This document shows, one piece after another, positions 34,601 to 42,662 of a stretch of DNA of 64,000 bases. Source of the stretch: Planctomycetota bacterium (lineage in GTDB: Bacteria; Planctomycetota; UBA8742; UBA2392); contig QEVF01000018.1 in assembly GCA_003576915.1 (NCBI GenBank), positions 1 to 64,000 on the forward strand. The letters run 5' to 3'. Under the pieces are notes generated by a model, which saw only the letters and a list, made by a program, of their open reading frames with translations, was not told the DNA's origin and did no database searches. How positions within the stretch are numbered: position 1 is the stretch's first letter; every line of letters starts with the position of its first letter. The position numbers were made by a program, and so were the translations under genes.

Positions 34601-36371
34601 CTTCGGCCTGGCTGATCTTGGTGGCTACAAAGGGGTTGTCCTGCTCGGGCGGAGGGGTGGTACCGTCGCCGGGAGTTCCGTCAGTTCTTCCGCCGTCGGT
34701 CCTGCCTCCGTCTGTCTTGGAACCATCGGTCTTGCCGCCGTCGCCGGGAGTGCCGTCGGTCTTTGCACCATCGGTCTTACTGCCGTCGGTCTTTGCGCCA
34801 TCGCTCTTCCCGCCGTCGGTCTTTGCCCCGTCGGACTTGCTTCCGTCCGTCTTCCCGCCGTCTGACTTGCCGCCATCGGCCTTGGAACCATCGGCCTTGC
34901 CCCCGTCTGAGGCAATGCGGTCCGTGTTCTGGGCGCCCCGAGCGTTGGCCCCGGGCCCCGCCAGGAAATACCAGCCCGCAGCGCCGCCGCCGGCCAGAAC
35001 CAGAATCGCGGCCGCAGCCACCAGCTTGCCCATGCCCGAGGACTTCGGCGCCGGTGCCGCGAGCGCCGGCTGCGAAGACGCGGCCGGCGTTCCCGGACCC
35101 GTCTGCGCCGCCTGGGCCTGCTGGTTTTCCAGCATGGTGCGCTCGGCCACGGCCATGGCTTCACGCATGGTCTGCTGCATGACCACCATGCTCTTGGCCT
35201 CTTCGCGCGCCCGCTCATCGGCGGCCTTGCGCTTTTCGGCGGCAATCCGGAACGCCTCACTCTCGGCCACCACGGGCGCCAGGGACTTCATGGCCGCGGG
35301 CTCGGCCAGCACGTCCTCGTCGCCCGCCATGTCATAGAGTTTGGCCAGCCACACCGCCGCCTGCTTGGCGCTGCAGCGCTTGGCGGCATCCTTGGCCGTC
35401 ATGCGCTTGAGCACCGCCACCAGTTCTTTGGGGAAGGCGGAAAAGCGCATCTCCGGATAGAGGATTTCCTTGGCGATGTGCTGCACCGCCACGGAAATGG
35501 GCGTATCACCGATGAAGGGCGTCTCGCCCGTGAGCATGTGATACAGCGTCACGCCCAGGGAATAGACGTCGCTCTTGTCCGTGACTTCCTTGCTCTCCGC
35601 CTGCTCGGGGCTCATGTAGTGCGGCGTGCCCATGATCTGACCGCTCATGGTCAGGTGGCTGGCCGAAGAAGCCGCGCGCGCCAGCCCGAAGTCCGAGAGC
35701 TTGATCTTGCCGTCCTTGGCGCCCAGCAGAATGTTGTGGGGCTTGACGTCGCGGTGCACCAGCCCCTGAGTGTGGGCGTAAGCCAGGGCCTCGGCCGCCG
35801 CCTTGCCGATCTCCAGGGCGCGCTTGTAGCGGAATCTCCCGCCGTCCTTGAGCATGCCCGCGGCATCGGTGCCTTCAATCAGCTCCAGCACCAGGTAGAG
35901 ATTGCCCTGCCATTCATCGACGTTGAACACGCGGACCACGTTGGGGTGGTCGAGCTTGATGCACAGCCGCGCCTCGCGCAAGAAGCGCTGGCGCACGACT
36001 TCGTTGCGCGAGAGTTCGTCCGGCAACACCTTGATGGCGACCTCGATGTCCAGGGCCGCGTGATAGCCGCGGAACACCTGGCCCATGCCGCCCTTGCCCA
36101 GAACGCCGGTGATTTCGATCTGGCCCAGCTTGGTGCCGACCATGATCTTGCCGCCCGTCACAGCCGCCGCGCCCGGACCCTCGGCCATGGTGCCTGGCGT
36201 AGAGCGCGCTGCCGGCACCTGACTGGTGGGAATGCGGGGAGACGCGCCGGTGCGCGAACCCGACTGGGTGCGGGGCTGGGCCTGGGTGGGTGCCGGGCCA
36301 ACCGGGGCATTGGTCGGCTCGAAGTTCATGAGCGTTTCAGGCTGGTGCTTGGGCTTGTCGCCTTCAGTCAT
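31653..36371 (-). CDS. Membrane-spanning Ser/Thr protein kinase with WD40-like C-terminus
   Basis: A 1572-residue protein. A Ser/Thr/Pro-rich N-tail is followed by an intact Hanks-type kinase domain (about 83-345): glycine loop GVLGKGGMGQVF, Lys114, HRDVKPHN and DFGLA. A membrane segment (about 449-470) follows. Next comes a low-complexity spacer of 16 pentapeptides ([GSA]-K/R-[TSA]-D-G type, 34665-34913), then a long coiled-coil-rich region (about 590-1260), and WD40-like blades (repeated SPDGK, with VAVGGDDGLINVF at the end). This would put the coiled coil and blades outside the membrane as a sensor (inference). A -10 TATACT lies at 36417-36422. Operon partner: polysaccharide deacetylase. 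Confidence 0.9.
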   Translation of the reverse strand: MTEGDKPKHQPETLMNFEPTNAPVGPAPTQAQPRTQSGSRTGASPRIPTSQVPAARSTPGTMAEGPGAAAVTGGKIMVGTKLGQIEITGVLGKGGMGQVFRGYHAALDIEVAIKVLPDELSRNEVVRQRFLREARLCIKLDHPNVVRVFNVDEWQGNLYLVLELIEGTDAAGMLKDGGRFRYKRALEIGKAAAEALAYAHTQGLVHRDVKPHNILLGAKDGKIKLSDFGLARAASSASHLTMSGQIMGTPHYMSPEQAESKEVTDKSDVYSLGVTLYHMLTGETPFIGDTPISVAVQHIAKEILYPEMRFSAFPKELVAVLKRMTAKDAAKRCSAKQAAVWLAKLYDMAGDEDVLAEPAAMKSLAPVVAESEAFRIAAEKRKAADERAREEAKSMVVMQQTMREAMAVAERTMLENQQAQAAQTGPGTPAASSQPALAAPAPKSSGMGKLVAAAAILVLAGGGAAGWYFLAGPGANARGAQNTDRIASDGGKADGSKADGGKSDGGKTDGSKSDGAKTDGGKSDGAKTDGSKTDGAKTDGTPGDGGKTDGSKTDGGRTDGGRTDGTPGDGTTPPPEQDNPFVATKISQAEEALNNAKTTDDLRAAKRSLDSALLEISKASAAQREKLKELEAFYARQNAYFGANEALDRMERALEAFKADAEADAQLNTALEAAEALGRLNIPDNVRPLIAERQEELLRGAQEALTARHDVLLKRANDAAAAQKYEEAETLLLRLLALKLDEPRKAAVQQRRTAVVWEGRVFGTRAQISNKKYRDAQKRLAEYETAGIPDSQKEAIAALAKLLSETVEKELAERVAAVQQLCSEAKFEDARLKLDETVSLLPDNNTHLVILGENRLHVDVLENLHKSSLALEAEDFKESLRQLDLARARVEKDKDARNATDLAARIAALQSRLESAVTKRFGEYMAAAKAHMARNEFAEAGAAIDKASLLPLSSDQRTQLTDFTAQNAQKLKAYAKSLLDEVEKALNASDFDNAKSGLDKASAMSLEGDEKARYERLSLRFSEDAARRYLTLFDAAQKAIESGAYGDALARIDELKKLPVEKSLRDKVADLESALAAKADKAVVAKLRESEDLMEKGDFAKAKDAIDEAERLALHSDDLKRKVRLANDEWARGVEDEFDRYLKESRDACEKFDYKASNAALKSAESLPLARHPKQQQLTLRLSGARDDHDKSLKAHVADLFKQLEDAVQRGDERAGNAAADKLAALGSALTLSQQNHLRRLKESLTGESREKRIERMPTWMKNLQFGSYLQAEQTFNVGESIECVAASPDGKVGALGTREGKVVFYNLRRGSRIGESTGGRRAIRSLAVSPDGKWGACGNNDGAVVLFDLAASSMRTLQLGTLSDEITALGFSTDNRVLYVVVRNGSLVRYNVANQSQIDSNPTGIPKPNALAVDPTGSLIAVGGDDGLINVFEAGRLVAKRAKPMSLPNDDMVQRLCFSQDGRLLAAGNMADGVGIWNTGNLTEKPAAQAKGLSEWLRGVGFSPDGRRLIGFDNEKRMAVWDARSGALNKSYEFEMLKREKKTLPRSGYVGPDGTILIGTEDGELIHLSAK
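34665..34913 (-). repeat. Pentapeptide-coding tandem repeat in the kinase gene
   Basis: About 16 consecutive five-codon units encode [GSA]-[KR]-[TSA]-D-G, interrupted by two TPGDG units. The DNA units are about 15 bp and imperfectly conserved, so slippage or recombination can change their number. Confidence 0.85.
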
Positions 36372-36505
36372 GGTCTCACTCGTCTGGGCACTTCCTGGGC
36401 CAAATCGTAACGCACAAGTATAGCGGCAAAGCCTTGGATTCGCCCCCTTGCGGGCAAGAATGCTACGTCAAAAGCGGGCACCAGGTTCCGACAAAATGCA
36501 ATATT

Positions 36506-36665
36506 CTGGCAGTCCGCTGAAATAGGGGCCTGCTCACTCAAGCCAGGGATGGCTTGCGCACTTCAGGCGGCTGAAAGGCCTCTTGAAATGAAGGTTGGGC
36601 CCAATCTGCTTCGGCCAGACCGGGTCAAAAAGTCGCCGGACGCCACTCTTTCAACGACCTGCTAG
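36506..36665 (-). repeat. MITE-like element, copy A
   Basis: A 160-bp element from CTGGCAGTCC (36506) to the CTAG ending at 36665. Terminal inverted repeats: its right end reads TTTCAACGACCTGCTAG, its left end CTGGCAGTCCGCTGAAAT. Inner hairpins: CAAGCC-AGGGAT-GGCTTG (36539-36556) and an AGGCGGCT block. The CTA (36662-36664) is the stop codon of the 36662-37462 gene. Copies B and C are at 37789-37947 and 42663-42791. Confidence 0.8.
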
Positions 36666-37462
36666 TTCTGGGCGGGTGGCCCCCCGAAGGGCTCCAGATG
36701 AGGATCCGGCACATTTACCCGCAAAGCCAGGGTATCCCACAGCCGACGCAGGTAGGCGTCCGCGGCATTGTCGAGGGGGCCGTCGGCGGAGGCGATGTCC
36801 AGGGCCCTGTCCCAGATCCATCGCCGCTGATCGTGAACAAGGCGCTGATTCAAGGTGGGCTTGATGCGCGCCAGAAAGGCGTCCACGTTGGCACAGGCCA
36901 AACGAATATCGTCCCTTTCGAGCTGGGATGAATGGAAGTGCGGGTTCCACTCCATAAGGGCGGCGCCGGCCTCCTGCATCTTCTTCGGGCTGGCCCCGCT
37001 GCCGCCGTGCAGCGCAACACCGAGGGCCAGGAGCACCGCATCCTGCAGGGAAGCCGGGCTCAGTTGCATGGCCACTTCGTCGTCCGTGGCGAGGCGCGTG
37101 CTGTGAGCGACTGCCAGGAGCAGCAGTTGCGGAAGCAGGCCCAGGGCGGACATTGCAATGGCTTCCTCGCCGGCCTTCCCGCTGACGGACTTTGACGTCG
37201 TCAGCACGACGGCGCCCAGGAGCACCACCCCCAGAATAACCCCGCTTTGAATCACAACCCGATAAAAGACCTTGGGGTCGTGACGCCGGATCACGCGAAT
37301 CATCCAGGCTGCGGCGACCCCCTCACCGGCAATCACGCCCGCCACCCAGAGGGGCCGTTGTGCCATGACGGCCATGCCGCCCAGGGCCACAGCCGACAAA
37401 ACTGAGGCAATCAGATAGATGCCGAGAAGCTGGTTGTAAGCGTTGGTTCGCCCCGTCGCCAT
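36662..37462 (-). CDS. Membrane protein with TerB-like C-terminal helices
   Basis: A 266-residue protein with four or so predicted membrane segments in its first half (LLGIYLIASVLSAVALGGMA, PLWVAGVIAGEGVAAAWMI, VIQSGVILGVVLLGAVVL and LGLLPQLLLLAVA). Its second half is soluble and helical, with WIWDRALDIASADGPLDNAA then YLRRLWDTL. That pattern (A-x-ADG-x-x and a following helix) resembles TerB-like domains; I am not sure of the assignment. The TAG stop falls inside repeat copy A. Neighbours give no clear role. Confidence 0.65.
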   Translation of the reverse strand: MATGRTNAYNQLLGIYLIASVLSAVALGGMAVMAQRPLWVAGVIAGEGVAAAWMIRVIRRHDPKVFYRVVIQSGVILGVVLLGAVVLTTSKSVSGKAGEEAIAMSALGLLPQLLLLAVAHSTRLATDDEVAMQLSPASLQDAVLLALGVALHGGSGASPKKMQEAGAALMEWNPHFHSSQLERDDIRLACANVDAFLARIKPTLNQRLVHDQRRWIWDRALDIASADGPLDNAADAYLRRLWDTLALRVNVPDPHLEPFGGPPAQN

Positions 37463-37788
37463 CGGCCTTTGCCTGCCCGCAGTTCACACAAGCTGTAGCC
37501 ACCGGGAACCCGCGGCGCAATAGCCGGGCCATGGTCCCCCGGCAACACCGAGGCCCGCGTGACAGGGACGGGGCCCCAATGCGCCGACTGGCCGGGGGCT
37601 TGGCAGGCCTTTTCAAAGTGGCTCTGTGGAGCCAACGCGCGGGGCCAGGCAGCCGAGCCGACAGCCAGGCCAGCCAAGCGCGGCAAGGCCACGAACGAAA
37701 GGAGCGAACCCGCAACATGCACAGCGTCTGGCCGAACCCGCGGTGTTCGCCGCGAGCGAGGGCCCGCGGTCCACCAACGAAGACTGCT
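37463..37788. other. Intergenic region left of repeat copy B
   Basis: GC-rich, about 325 bp. It contains no gene with start and domain resemblance. A minus-strand frame (down from about 37905) reads protein-like over 160 codons (such as SLLSFVALPRLAGLAVGSAA), but it starts inside repeat copy B and overlaps the 36662-37462 gene. It may be a conserved repeat that is open by chance. Confidence 0.4.
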
Positions 37789-37947
37789 CCAGCAGGGTGT
37801 TGCAAAGGTGCATCCGGCCACTTTTTCAATATGGTCGGGCGGAAGCGAATTCGTCCCGACCTCCATTTCAAGCGGCTTTCCAGCCGCCTGAAATGCCCAA
37901 GCCATCCATGGCTCGCGTCCGCTGTCCTTGTTTCAACGGCCTGCTAG
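37789..37947 (+). repeat. MITE-like element, copy B (inverted)
   Basis: A 159-bp element, opposite in orientation to copies A and C. Its left end (37789, CCAGCAGGGTGTTGCAA) and right end (37931, TTTCAACGGCCTGCTAG) form imperfect terminal inverted repeats. Inside it shares GCATCCGGCCACTTTTTCA with the reverse complement of copy C, and has a hairpin AAGCC-ATCCAT-GGCT (37899-37913). Its right terminal CTAG gives the TAG stop of the 37944-39083 gene. Confidence 0.8.
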
Positions 37948-39083
37948 GCGCGCCGAAGCACACTGACGAGGCAGCGGAGGCTGCCGAAGTAGCGGTAGCT
38001 GCTCGTGCAGTTGACCGGTCGAACCTCGTAGCCAAGGCTCTTCCACACGTCTGCCGCCGCCGCGTTCAGCCTCCCGGCGCCGTCAAAGGTGGGCGCATAG
38101 ACCACGCGGCCGCCCTCGCGCTGATCTAAAATCGCATTCAGGTAGGTGAAGTAGGTGCGGCCGTCACCGCCCGGCGCGAGGGGGATGCGCACCACCCGAT
38201 AGCCGGCCTGCTCGCACTGCCTGGCCACGGCGTCAAAGGCGGCCAGCGTGGCCTCGCTGAAGTCCACCCCGCCCTTGAGCGGAAGAGCCGCGGCCTCAGC
38301 GGCACTGAGCAGATCGCGGGCAGCACGAGGGTCGCCCACGAGCACCGTGCGGTTCCCCGTCGCCATCATGTACATCCCCGCGTGATGGTCCAGCGCCGTA
38401 TCCAACAGCACCACCTTCTGGCCCAGCAACCTTTCGAGGCGGCGCTTCAACTCCGCCTCCGTCTGCACCGTCAGACCGAGGTTGCGGCGGCGCACATTGG
38501 GCGTGACGAAGGCGGTTTCTCCGTCGGTCACAAAGTCGCCGCCGTCGAAGTAGAGTTCACTGCGCGCGGCTTTGACGTCGGCGACGGCCAAAGCCAGGCT
38601 CTCGGCCGCGCTCTCATCGCCCTTGCGAGCGGGCCAGACATCGGCGCCCATTTCGCCTTGGGGGGCCACCAGCGTTACGGCGCGCGCGCCGCCGGCAGGG
38701 TGAAGCGCCAGCCAGCGGTCGCGCGACCACGAAGTGATCCCGTGGTTCACGACCAGGGGGCAGAGGCTGCAGGTCGTGTCGCCGACAAAGGCTTTCAACT
38801 GCTCGAAGTCCTGCGGCCTTTGCACCAGCACATGCACCTTCACGGCCGGAAGCTGGCGCAGAAAGTCGCGGTAGGGCACAGAGACGACGGCGGAGGAGTC
38901 GGGGGTGTAGTGAATGACCAGTTCCGCGATGGCGCCCTCGCAGTCACTCTGCAGGGCCCCCACGGTCGAGGTTTTGGCCTGGCTGCCCTTGCCCAGCAGG
39001 GGCATGGCCACGAGCGCCGCCGCAATGCCAAGCAGGATGCCCAGCGGCCAGCGAAGCAGATTGGAATGCGGATGGTTGTTCAT
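37944..39083 (-). CDS. Secreted agmatine/peptidylarginine deiminase-like protein
   Basis: A 379-residue protein with an N-terminal membrane/signal segment (about 10-31) and a guanidino-modifying (GME) enzyme layout. SWSRDRWLALHP (WxRD type), FDGGDFVTDGETAFVTPN, TALDHHAGMYMMATGN (active-site His), and a C-terminal TSSYRYFGSLRCLVS with a Cys where agmatine deiminases have the catalytic Cys. It should act on a guanidino group outside the cytoplasm, but the substrate is unknown. TAG stop supplied by repeat copy B. Gene 39117-39626 is 34 bp upstream in the same operon. Confidence 0.75.
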   Translation of the reverse strand: MNNHPHSNLLRWPLGILLGIAAALVAMPLLGKGSQAKTSTVGALQSDCEGAIAELVIHYTPDSSAVVSVPYRDFLRQLPAVKVHVLVQRPQDFEQLKAFVGDTTCSLCPLVVNHGITSWSRDRWLALHPAGGARAVTLVAPQGEMGADVWPARKGDESAAESLALAVADVKAARSELYFDGGDFVTDGETAFVTPNVRRRNLGLTVQTEAELKRRLERLLGQKVVLLDTALDHHAGMYMMATGNRTVLVGDPRAARDLLSAAEAAALPLKGGVDFSEATLAAFDAVARQCEQAGYRVVRIPLAPGGDGRTYFTYLNAILDQREGGRVVYAPTFDGAGRLNAAAADVWKSLGYEVRPVNCTSSYRYFGSLRCLVSVLRRA

Positions 39084-39116
39084 GGCGATGCCCCCTCCTT
39101 CACGGGATCAGACGGA

Positions 39117-39626
39117 TCAGTTCTCGGTGCGGATGCGGATGGGCCTTTCCAGCAACTCGTCCTTGCCGATGCGAAGGGCGACGGACTCGTTGTCCTTCAA
39201 GGCAAAGTCCGTTTCGAACGTGATCGTCTTGGTCTCGCCGGCGGCCAGTGTCACCTCGCGGCTGCCTTCCCACAGCAGGCGCGGCATGGCAGGCATGCGT
39301 GACATGGCTTCGACGTTGCGGCCGGTCATGGAGACGTTGAAGGTTCGAGTCAGGGCCTTGGCGCTGGTGTTGCTGACTTCGAGAGTGACGACGGGCTTTT
39401 CGCCGGCGGCGTAGGATTCCTTGTCAATCTTGAGTGTGAGCTTGCAGCCGTCCTGCTCGACGCTGGGCTCGCCGATGTAGGGCTTGATGACGCGAAGGTT
39501 CTCGGCGGTCTTGGCCTCTTCGCCTTCGGCGTCAGCGTGGCGCGGCGACAGCAGGGCCAGTGTGGCGAACATGCTGACTGCGGCGATGCCGAGTGTGGCC
39601 AGCGTGTTGCGTGCGGGAAAACTCAT
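39117..39626 (-). CDS. Secreted beta-sandwich protein (BsuPI-like)
   Basis: A 169-residue product with a signal-like N-terminus (about 1-40, NTLATLGIAAVSMFATLALL). An Ig-like/BsuPI-like beta-sandwich follows: TLKIDKESYAAGEKPVVTLEVSNTSA (about 75-100, here described in two parts: an approach strand KLTLKIDKESY and the pair GEKPVVTLEVSN), and TLAAGETKTITFETDF. The ATG at 39626 starts MSFPARNTLATL; an upstream extension is not needed. It lies 33 bp before the deiminase-like gene. Function unknown. Confidence 0.65.
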   Translation of the reverse strand: MSFPARNTLATLGIAAVSMFATLALLSPRHADAEGEEAKTAENLRVIKPYIGEPSVEQDGCKLTLKIDKESYAAGEKPVVTLEVSNTSAKALTRTFNVSMTGRNVEAMSRMPAMPRLLWEGSREVTLAAGETKTITFETDFALKDNESVALRIGKDELLERPIRIRTEN

Positions 39627-39750
39627 GGCGACTCCTGGTTGAGCACGGCCACCATTGGCCGGCACATGGAATACGCCCCCGACGACAGGCTGTTTCAGGT
39701 TGCCTTGTAAGCGTGGTGTAAAAGCCGAGCCGATGCGCCCGGGACAGAGC

Positions 39751-39773
39751 AGCCCGCCATGGCCGGCGGGGCT
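39751..39773 (-). terminator. Weak hairpin after the 892-residue kinase gene start region
   Basis: AGCCCGCC (39751-39758) and GGCGGGGCT (39765-39773, one bulged G) form an 8-bp hairpin in the 185-bp gap. It lies about 40 bp past the stop of the kinase gene at 39812. No U-tract. Confidence 0.35.
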
Positions 39774-39811
39774 GTCATGCGGCGTCGGCGCGCCGGGCGG
39801 GCTGACCCAAC

Positions 39812-42490
39812 CTAATCTCCGCCCGCTTTGACACGGGCCAGGCGCGCCTCAAACTTGCCGACTTCGGAGTCCTTGCGGCCGGTCGATTTCATGACGTCGT
39901 GCATGGCCTGACCCAGCGTGACGTTGCGCAGGTCGAGCGCGCGGGTACCCAGCCTGAGCGCAATATCGGTCTTCAGCGTCAGGGCGCCGTCGTGCCGGGG
40001 CTGCTCCTCCAGCAGGAGCTCCACCAGTGAAAGGGCCCGCAGCAGGCTCATCTGCAGGACGTCGAAGGACTTCTCGCCATCCGTCGACTGGTAGAGTCTT
40101 GCGGCCTCGGCAATGCGCTCGCTGAAACGCCTGGCCACGGCCTGGGACTGCTTGAAATCGTGCTCCTTCACCAGCGCCTCGGAGAGGGCCCGCTCCATCT
40201 CGTCGGAGGCCTTGCGGGCCTCATCGTTCTCGGCGTCAATCTGCAGCACCTGCTCAAACGTGGCGCGGGCCTCCACGTAGCTCTTCTTGGCAGCCTCGAA
40301 ATTCCCGCCCTGTTCGGCCAGGCGTCCGTCCGCCACGTGTTTGCGCGCGTCGGTCATCATGCCGGGGATCTTTTCCTTCTGCTGCTGTTGCAGGTAGAAC
40401 ACCGTGGCCGCCGCGCCGCCCACCAGGGCCACAACGACGAGCAGGAAAGTCAGCACCGAGCGGCGGTTTCGGGCCACCCACTTGCCCAGCAACTGGCCCA
40501 CGCTGTACTTCACGGCCGCCATGGTGCGGCCTTCCATGTAATTGCGGACGTTGACCATCAACTCGCGCACGGTGGCCAGGCGGCGCTCACGATCCTTCTC
40601 GAGGCAGCGCAGGGCGAGGTCATCCAGTTCCGGGGCGATGGCGCGGTCGAGGTTGCGGCGTGAAGGCGGATCAGGATTGTAGGTCCGAACCTGCTCCAGC
40701 ACTTCGTCGCTGGTTTTGCCCGTCCAGGGCGAGCGCAGGCTCAGCAACTCATAGAAAATCACGCCCAAGGCGAAGATATCGCTCTCGACGCCCAGGCTGT
40801 CCGTCTCGCCGCGGGCCTGCTCGGGCGACATATAGCTGGGCGTGCCCACGATGGCTCCCACCATCGTGGCCCCGAAGGAACTCTCCATGCGGTCGGAGAT
40901 CACGGCCTTTTCGTGCTGGTCTTTCTCGCTGCGCGCCACAATCTTGGCCACGCCCCAGTCCATGATCTGCACTTCGCCAAATCGCCCGACCATGATGTTG
41001 GCCGGCTTGAGGTCGCGGTGAATCACGCCGCGCGAATGCGCAAAGGCAATGCCTTCGCACAGCTTGAGGAACATCTCCAGCAGACGCGGCAGCGTCCACT
41101 CCCTCAGCATGTCCTTGTCGCCGGCACGCAGCTTGGCGAGGATTTCGTTGAGACCCCAGCCCTCCACCAGCTTCATCGTGAAGTAAAGGTTGCCCTTGCC
41201 GTCGATGCCGATTTCGTGAACGGGCACGATGTTGGGGTGTTCGAGCTGACCCGTGATCTGCGCTTCTTCGAGGAAGCGCTCCACGAGATCGCGCCGGCCC
41301 ACCAGTTCCTTGCGCAGCACCTTGAGGGCCACGCTGCGCCGCAGATCCGTATCCTCAACTTCCAGCACCTTGCCCATGCCGCCGCGCGCGATTTCACGGA
41401 TCACCACGTAGCGCTTGCGGCCCTGCTGCGTCTGCCGCGACAACTGGCTGAGGGCCGTTGCGCCCTTGGAACTGCCGGAAACATCGACGCCCGTGCCGAT
41501 CTGCATCTTGGTGCGCAACTGGGCAATCGTCATTTCCGACGAATCGATCAGCGAGCCCGGCTTCTCGATGTCCGTCGTATCGAAGCTGACGCGGCCTGTT
41601 CCGTCCTGGGCCTGGCCCGCGCCCGCCGTCGTGCGAGCCGTAGTGGTCTTGCCGCTACCGGTGGTTTCCCTGGCCCGTTTCTGTGTGTCGGATTCCTCCT
41701 CAAGAGGAATCATGGTGAAGCCGCGGTCGCCCTCGGGTTCTTCGTCCACCACCTCCGTGGGCTTCTTGGGCGGCGCCTTGGAAACCTTGCTGGTGGCCGG
41801 CTCCTCCGCGGGCGGCATGGTAAAGCCGCGGTCGGAGTCGGGCTCCTGCTCCACAACATGCGTGGGCTTGTCCTTGGGCGCTGCCGCCACTTTCTTGGTG
41901 GGCGCCTCACTCTGCCTGGGCAGGGGGCCGGTGGGCGGCTTTTTTTCGGTAGGCGATGTCGGCCGCTTCTGCCCCTTGCCCGGATCAGGGGCCGAGGGCG
42001 GAGGCAGGGTGAATCCAGCCTGGAAATCAGGTTCTTCTTCCTCGATCAACGCCGCGCTGGCCGTGCTTTCCGTGGCTTCACCTTCGGCCAGGGCCGAAAT
42101 GGCCTCGCTCTCTTCAAACACCGAATCGCCGCTGCGATTGACCGGCGGGGGCAATTCCATCTCCAGAGGCTGCGCCGGCGGCGGCGGCGTGCCCGTGGGA
42201 ATGCCGGTTTCTTCAGCGATCTGCTTGAGCTTGGCGTCGGGATCGGCCCAGCCTGAGAAGTCGCTGGCGGGGGCGGCCTTGGGCGGAGGCGTCAGTTCAC
42301 CCACAATGGCCCGGGCGCTGGCGGGATCGAGGTAACCGGCCTCGACGGCCACGGCATCAATGGTCGCCGGCTGGCCCTGGAGGCTGCGCCGCTGAACTTC
42401 ACGCCGCAGGCTGTCCGTCTGGGAACGGGTCAGCAGGCGGCGCTGAAGCGCCCGGTTGATGAACTGTTCCTCGAGATTCAGTTGATCCAT
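39812..42490 (-). CDS. Ser/Thr protein kinase with DWG motif and membrane anchor
   Basis: The 892-residue protein has a helical N-terminal module (1-70), then an acidic/Pro-rich linker (70-350) that repeats a short motif three times: DFQAGFTLPP (about 155), DSDRGFTMPP (about 218) and EGDRGFTMIP (about 254). The kinase domain (about 361-660) has REIARGGMGKVLEVED, VALKVL, HRDLKPANIMV and DWGVAKI (DWG for DFG), and GTPSYMSPEQARGE in the activation segment. A membrane segment (SVLTFLLVVVALVGGAAAT) follows at about 685, then a coiled-coil C-terminus (about 710-892). This layout is usual for planctomycete and myxobacterial kinases. No effector is obvious. Confidence 0.9.
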   Translation of the reverse strand: MDQLNLEEQFINRALQRRLLTRSQTDSLRREVQRRSLQGQPATIDAVAVEAGYLDPASARAIVGELTPPPKAAPASDFSGWADPDAKLKQIAEETGIPTGTPPPPAQPLEMELPPPVNRSGDSVFEESEAISALAEGEATESTASAALIEEEEPDFQAGFTLPPPSAPDPGKGQKRPTSPTEKKPPTGPLPRQSEAPTKKVAAAPKDKPTHVVEQEPDSDRGFTMPPAEEPATSKVSKAPPKKPTEVVDEEPEGDRGFTMIPLEEESDTQKRARETTGSGKTTTARTTAGAGQAQDGTGRVSFDTTDIEKPGSLIDSSEMTIAQLRTKMQIGTGVDVSGSSKGATALSQLSRQTQQGRKRYVVIREIARGGMGKVLEVEDTDLRRSVALKVLRKELVGRRDLVERFLEEAQITGQLEHPNIVPVHEIGIDGKGNLYFTMKLVEGWGLNEILAKLRAGDKDMLREWTLPRLLEMFLKLCEGIAFAHSRGVIHRDLKPANIMVGRFGEVQIMDWGVAKIVARSEKDQHEKAVISDRMESSFGATMVGAIVGTPSYMSPEQARGETDSLGVESDIFALGVIFYELLSLRSPWTGKTSDEVLEQVRTYNPDPPSRRNLDRAIAPELDDLALRCLEKDRERRLATVRELMVNVRNYMEGRTMAAVKYSVGQLLGKWVARNRRSVLTFLLVVVALVGGAAATVFYLQQQQKEKIPGMMTDARKHVADGRLAEQGGNFEAAKKSYVEARATFEQVLQIDAENDEARKASDEMERALSEALVKEHDFKQSQAVARRFSERIAEAARLYQSTDGEKSFDVLQMSLLRALSLVELLLEEQPRHDGALTLKTDIALRLGTRALDLRNVTLGQAMHDVMKSTGRKDSEVGKFEARLARVKAGGD

Positions 42491-42662
42491 GCAATCCGGA
42501 AGATTGTGGACAACGAAACCTGCCGCTGAAGTTCAATGGTTGCAACTTCTCGGATAATACTTTAGCCCGCAAGGGTCACCATCTGAAAGAGGCATGGCTG
42601 CGTTTTGGACAAACTTCATCGTCCGCTTCCATGTGACAACTTACCCTTGCTCCCGCCGGCGC

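Noticed and set aside
37411..37905. 164-codon minus-strand frame left of the deiminase-like gene
   Set aside because: It overlaps repeat copy B and the 36662-37462 gene start and has no recognisable domain.
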